Origin: Bacteroidota bacterium
GTDB lineage: Bacteria > Bacteroidota > Bacteroidia > Flavobacteriales_F > PHOS-HE28
Assembly: GCA_023412755.1 (NCBI GenBank)
Contig: JAEZCB010000043.1
Span: 1 to 6,233 of the forward strand
Length of the DNA: 6,233 bases
Direction of reading: 5' to 3'
Positions 3,427 to 6,233 of the stretch are shown here, in pieces. The stretch's first letter is position 1, and every line of letters starts with the position of its first letter. Below the pieces are notes generated by a model. That model worked only from the letters and a program-made list of their open reading frames with translations. It ran no database searches and was not told the origin of the DNA. The translations under genes were made by a program, and so were the position numbers.

Positions 3427-4794
3427 ATGCGCATCGATCCGATCGATATTCTGGTAAGGCCGTTCGAGCGGTTCATGCACAACCAGGCAACAGGTGGCAT
3501 CCTGTTGTTCATTGCAGCGTTCGTTGCGATCATTTGGGCGAATTCACCTTTCAGTGAGAGCTACCATCATTTATGGGAACACACGATCGCCATAAGCTTC
3601 GATCAATGGAGACTCGAGCGTACGCTTCACCATTGGATCAACGATGGCCTGATGGCGATGTTCTTCTTCGTTGTTGGCCTGGAGCTGAAGCGGGAGATCG
3701 TGGCGGGCGAGCTTTCCGATCCGGCGAAAGCCTTGTTGCCAGTGGCCGCTGGCGTGGGCGGCATGGTTTTCCCAGCGTTGATCTTCCTTGCCATCAATGG
3801 TTTCAGCGGTCCAGCAATGGACGGTTGGGGTATCCCGATGGCCACCGATATCGCGTTCGCCGTGGGTTTGATCGCCCTGCTCGGTTCACGCGTTCCCATG
3901 TCGTTGAAGATATTCTTAACAACCCTTGCGATCGCCGATGACCTCGGGGCCGTGCTCGTGATAGCCCTATTCTATACTTCGGATATCTCTGAGATAAACC
4001 TCATGATCGGCGCCTGTTTTTTAGTGATCTTGATCGCTGGGAATCTGCTGGGCATTCGGAACCCGATCTTTTACGCCATCTTCGGTATTGGCGGTTTGTG
4101 GACGGCTTTCTTGTTGAGCGGAGTTCACGCCACCGTTGCCGGTGTGCTCGCGGCAGCAACGATCCCCGTTGAAGTAAAGCTGGATGAAAAGGCATACATC
4201 AACCGGTTGAACAAATACATCTCACAATTCCGGCTGATGAAACCCACGCCGGAGAAAACGCTTACTGACGATCAACTTCATGCGATCGATGAGATCACCA
4301 GGTTGAGCGAGCAGGCCTCCACACCTTTGCAACGTCTGGAAAGGCGGCTGCACCCGTTCGTGGCCTTCATTGTAATGCCCTTGTTCGCGCTGGCAAATGC
4401 CGGCGTGGAGTTTCCTTCGGATATCGGAAGCGTGTTCAGTGACCGCATCTCACTTGGGGCAGCGTCCGGGTTGCTGATCGGAAAGCCGGTGGGGATCCTC
4501 CTGGTGTGTTGGCTTCTATTGAAGTTGAACATCGCGCAACTCGGTTACGGGATCACCTGGCCACACTTGATCGGCATGGGATTCCTCGCGGGGATCGGCT
4601 TCACCATGTCGCTGTTCATCAACGAACTCGCATTCACCGGTCCCGATCTGCGGCAGCAGGCCAAATTGGGCATCATTCTCGGGTCGATAGTAGCCGGTGC
4701 GATCGGCTTCATCATCCTTAGAAGATCGCCTGCGGTACCATCACTGCCATCGGAGGATCTCGCGGTGGAACCCAAAGAGCCGGACACAACTTGA
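3427..4794 (+). CDS. nhaA: Na+/H+ antiporter NhaA
   Basis: A 455-residue inner-membrane antiporter that exports Na+ (or Li+) in exchange for protons, controlling internal pH and sodium. About twelve hydrophobic segments are visible, the first at about 22-40 and the last at about 411-431. Key residues of E. coli NhaA are present: D141 in ATDIAFA (D133), the D171-D172 pair in AIADDLGA (D163/D164), H234 in SGVHATVAGV (H225) and K353 in LLIGKPVGI (K300). GLELKRE (84-90) matches the cytoplasmic pH-sensing region. It is longer than the E. coli protein (388 residues), mainly through a hydrophilic loop at about 253-307 between segments VIII and IX and a C-terminal tail after about 432. The ATG at 3427 gives a normal N-terminus and sits just after a promoter-like box. 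It appears to be a single-gene unit. Confidence 0.97.
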   Translation: MRIDPIDILVRPFERFMHNQATGGILLFIAAFVAIIWANSPFSESYHHLWEHTIAISFDQWRLERTLHHWINDGLMAMFFFVVGLELKREIVAGELSDPAKALLPVAAGVGGMVFPALIFLAINGFSGPAMDGWGIPMATDIAFAVGLIALLGSRVPMSLKIFLTTLAIADDLGAVLVIALFYTSDISEINLMIGACFLVILIAGNLLGIRNPIFYAIFGIGGLWTAFLLSGVHATVAGVLAAATIPVEVKLDEKAYINRLNKYISQFRLMKPTPEKTLTDDQLHAIDEITRLSEQASTPLQRLERRLHPFVAFIVMPLFALANAGVEFPSDIGSVFSDRISLGAASGLLIGKPVGILLVCWLLLKLNIAQLGYGITWPHLIGMGFLAGIGFTMSLFINELAFTGPDLRQQAKLGIILGSIVAGAIGFIILRRSPAVPSLPSEDLAVEPKEPDTT

Positions 4795-5233
4795 TCGTTC
4801 GTCTCCTATCCATGCCCCACGCAACTCGAATTTGGGCTTAAGCGTAGGATCGCATGTGATACTCCGTTGCATTGGCCGGACCATACCATCCGATCTGCAT
4901 GGATCACCTCTGGAATGCATCATTTTTCATCTCCCATCATGAGAATGGGCGCATCAGGGAGAGTGGCGCGCATTGAACGGTTGGTGCGTTGGGGTGTGGA
5001 AACGATACACCGACACCGGTACACTATTGCTATACGCACGCTTCGGGAATGAAAAGGAAGAGGCATCCGGGAATTCCGAAATGCCAGGGGCCAAACGATC
5101 TGAAAATTGAAGTTTGCCGATGGGTTGCTTACCAGCGGGGAGCAGGCCAATGAGTTCGGGGAAATAGTAACTCCACGCGATCACCTGATCACTGGCCCGA
5201 TGTATGCGGCGTAGTGCTGCACCAGCCGCTGCA
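4795..5233. other. Gap between nhaA and the GH3 gene, no gene recognised
   Basis: These 439 bp have only short frames with unrecognised, Arg/His-rich translations. The longest, on the minus strand, is mostly a shadow of the GH3 gene. Minor structures are TGCATT (4868-4873) / AATGCA (4914-4919) followed by a short T-run, which might act as a weak terminator for nhaA; GGTGT (4993-4997) / ACACC (5007-5011); an interrupted palindrome at 5062-5085; and GATCAC repeated at 5179 and 5187. No good TAnnTTTG box precedes the GH3 start; TAGTGCTG at 5212-5219 is a poor match. Confidence 0.6.
5062..5085. repeat. 24-bp interrupted palindrome
   Basis: GGCAT (5062-5066), GGAATTCC (5070-5077) and ATGCC (5081-5085) form a symmetric pattern broken only by two 3-nt mismatched spacers. 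It may be a protein-binding site upstream of the GH3 gene. It lies about 150 bp from that start codon, and no function can be assigned. Confidence 0.5.
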
Positions 5234-6233
5234 ATGCCCATCATCGGAAGTCTGATAAAAGGGATCCTCGATCTCAAAAGTGCACTTGCACCCGAGCCTG
5301 ATCCAATACAGGCACAGGACACTGTGCTGCGCGACCTGCTGTTACAGGCCCGGGACACGGCATTCGGGAGAGCCAATGGCTTTGCGTGGCTTCTTCAACA
5401 AGATGATCTCAAGGCAGCCTTCGCCCGTACCATCCCGATCCACACATATGATCTGATCAACGAAAATTGGTGGAGCAGGATCCACGCCGGTGAGGCGGAT
5501 GTTACATGGCCGGGATCCCCGCCTTATTTCGCATTGAGTTCCGGCACCACCGGCAACCAGAGCAAGAAGATCCCTGTAACGCAGGAGATGCTGGCCGCCA
5601 TCAGGAAAGCAGGTGTGAAGCAGTTCTCGGCGCTGAAGAACTTCGATCTGCCAGCCGACTTCTTCGAGAAGGACATCATGATGTTGGGCAGTTCCACGAA
5701 CTTGAAGGAACACAACGGTCATTTGGAGGGCGAGATCAGCGGGATCAGTGCCAGCAACATCCCGTTCTGGTTCAAAGGATATTACAAGCCGGGTGCGGAG
5801 ATCTCGCGCATCGATGATTGGGACATGCGCGTGCAAATGATCGCAGAGCGTGCCGCGGAATGGGATGTCGGCGCGCTGAGCGGGATCCCTTCATGGCTCG
5901 AGCTGATGATGAAAGCCGTGATCGAACGGCATGGGCTGAAGAACATCCACGAGATCTGGCCGAACCTGCAGGTATTCGCAAGCGGAGGCATCGCGTTCGA
6001 GCCGTACGAGAAAAGTTTCAACCAATTGCTCGCGCATCCGATCACCGTGCTGGACACCTATTTCGCCTCGGAAGGTTTCTTCGCCTGTTGTACCCGGCCC
6101 GGAACCCGATCGATGGAACTGATCACGGACAACGGGATCTATTTCGAATTCGTTCCGTTCGAGCCGGGCAACATGAAGGCCGATGGTTCGATCGAAGCAT
6201 TTGCGCCCGTACATACGATCGGCGAAGTGCAGG
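5234..6233 (+). CDS. GH3-family acyl-adenylating protein, cut by window end
   Basis: The first 333 residues of a protein that runs past the right edge. It belongs to the GH3 family of the ANL adenylating superfamily. Plant members activate a carboxylate (jasmonate, auxin, benzoates) with ATP and join it to an amino acid; the substrate of bacterial members is generally unknown. Visible motifs are the ATP-binding loop LSSGTTG (101-107) followed by SKKIPVT (110-116), SGIPSW (216-221), YFASEG (276-281) equivalent to the second nucleotide motif, and YFEFVPF (303-309). Bacterial family members are usually about 500 residues, so roughly a third is missing. The ATG at 5234 starts MPIIGSLIKG, typical of the family N-terminus. 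No membrane segment or signal peptide is seen. It is probably its own transcription unit, 439 bp after nhaA. Confidence 0.93.
   Translation, partial: MPIIGSLIKGILDLKSALAPEPDPIQAQDTVLRDLLLQARDTAFGRANGFAWLLQQDDLKAAFARTIPIHTYDLINENWWSRIHAGEADVTWPGSPPYFALSSGTTGNQSKKIPVTQEMLAAIRKAGVKQFSALKNFDLPADFFEKDIMMLGSSTNLKEHNGHLEGEISGISASNIPFWFKGYYKPGAEISRIDDWDMRVQMIAERAAEWDVGALSGIPSWLELMMKAVIERHGLKNIHEIWPNLQVFASGGIAFEPYEKSFNQLLAHPITVLDTYFASEGFFACCTRPGTRSMELITDNGIYFEFVPFEPGNMKADGSIEAFAPVHTIGEVQ

Noticed and set aside
4868..4930. Possible rho-independent terminator after nhaA
   Set aside because: The TGCATT/AATGCA stem is short with a 40-nt loop and only a brief T-run, so it is mentioned within the gap entry but not called.
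4954..5376. A 140-residue minus-strand frame across the gap and the GH3 start
   Set aside because: The first part is antisense to the GH3 N-terminus, the rest is unrecognised, and no promoter or start context supports it.
5342..5836. A 164-residue minus-strand frame
   Set aside because: It is wholly antisense to the GH3 gene, whose family motifs are clear on the plus strand.

Overview
The window looks like a chromosomal segment of a Bacteroidota bacterium, probably Flavobacteriia-like, of moderate GC. The reasons are Bacteroidota-type promoter words (a TAnnTTTG -7 box upstream of the first gene and a near match a few bases before nhaA), the absence of clear Shine-Dalgarno sequences, and the gene content: ORF6N proteins, a LexA-like XRE regulator, NhaA and a bacterial GH3 protein. 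The taxon is an inference.

Layout. Bases 1-193 are very GC-rich (about 76% over 1-180 by hand count) with no convincing gene, and hold three perfect palindromes of 18-20 bp. Two share the core CCCGCWGTACWGCGGG, with centres exactly 60 bp apart. An AT-rich stretch follows with a promoter and an overlapping dyad, then two diverged ORF6N-domain genes overlapping by ATGA (296-910, 907-1590). Bases 1591-1975 are non-coding and built from short repeats and hairpins. Gene 1976-2803 encodes an XRE helix-turn-helix protein with a LexA/S24 domain that keeps the Ala-Gly cleavage site and Ser/Lys dyad. A second, broken copy of its 3' end lies directly behind it (2827-3023). Bases 3024-3426 are non-coding and rich in inverted repeats, with the outermost pair near 3028-3052 and 3359-3390. 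Next come a complete nhaA (3427-4794), a 439-bp gap without a recognised gene, and a GH3-family gene (from 5234) cut by the window end.

How it may fit together. ORF6N domains are known from phage antirepressor-type proteins, and S24 proteins are self-cleaving repressors. The left half therefore resembles a domesticated phage-type regulatory cassette, although no structural, integrase or replication gene is visible to prove a prophage. The right half is ordinary housekeeping: Na+/H+ homeostasis and an acyl-adenylating enzyme.

The most interesting signals are a 29-bp near-perfect palindrome inside the second ORF6N gene at the codons for its RSQFAT motif, the same DNA word kept in another reading frame in the first ORF6N gene, the paired GTAC-centred palindromes, the decayed regulator tail that still shows mostly synonymous divergence, and the inverted-repeat-rich segment before nhaA.
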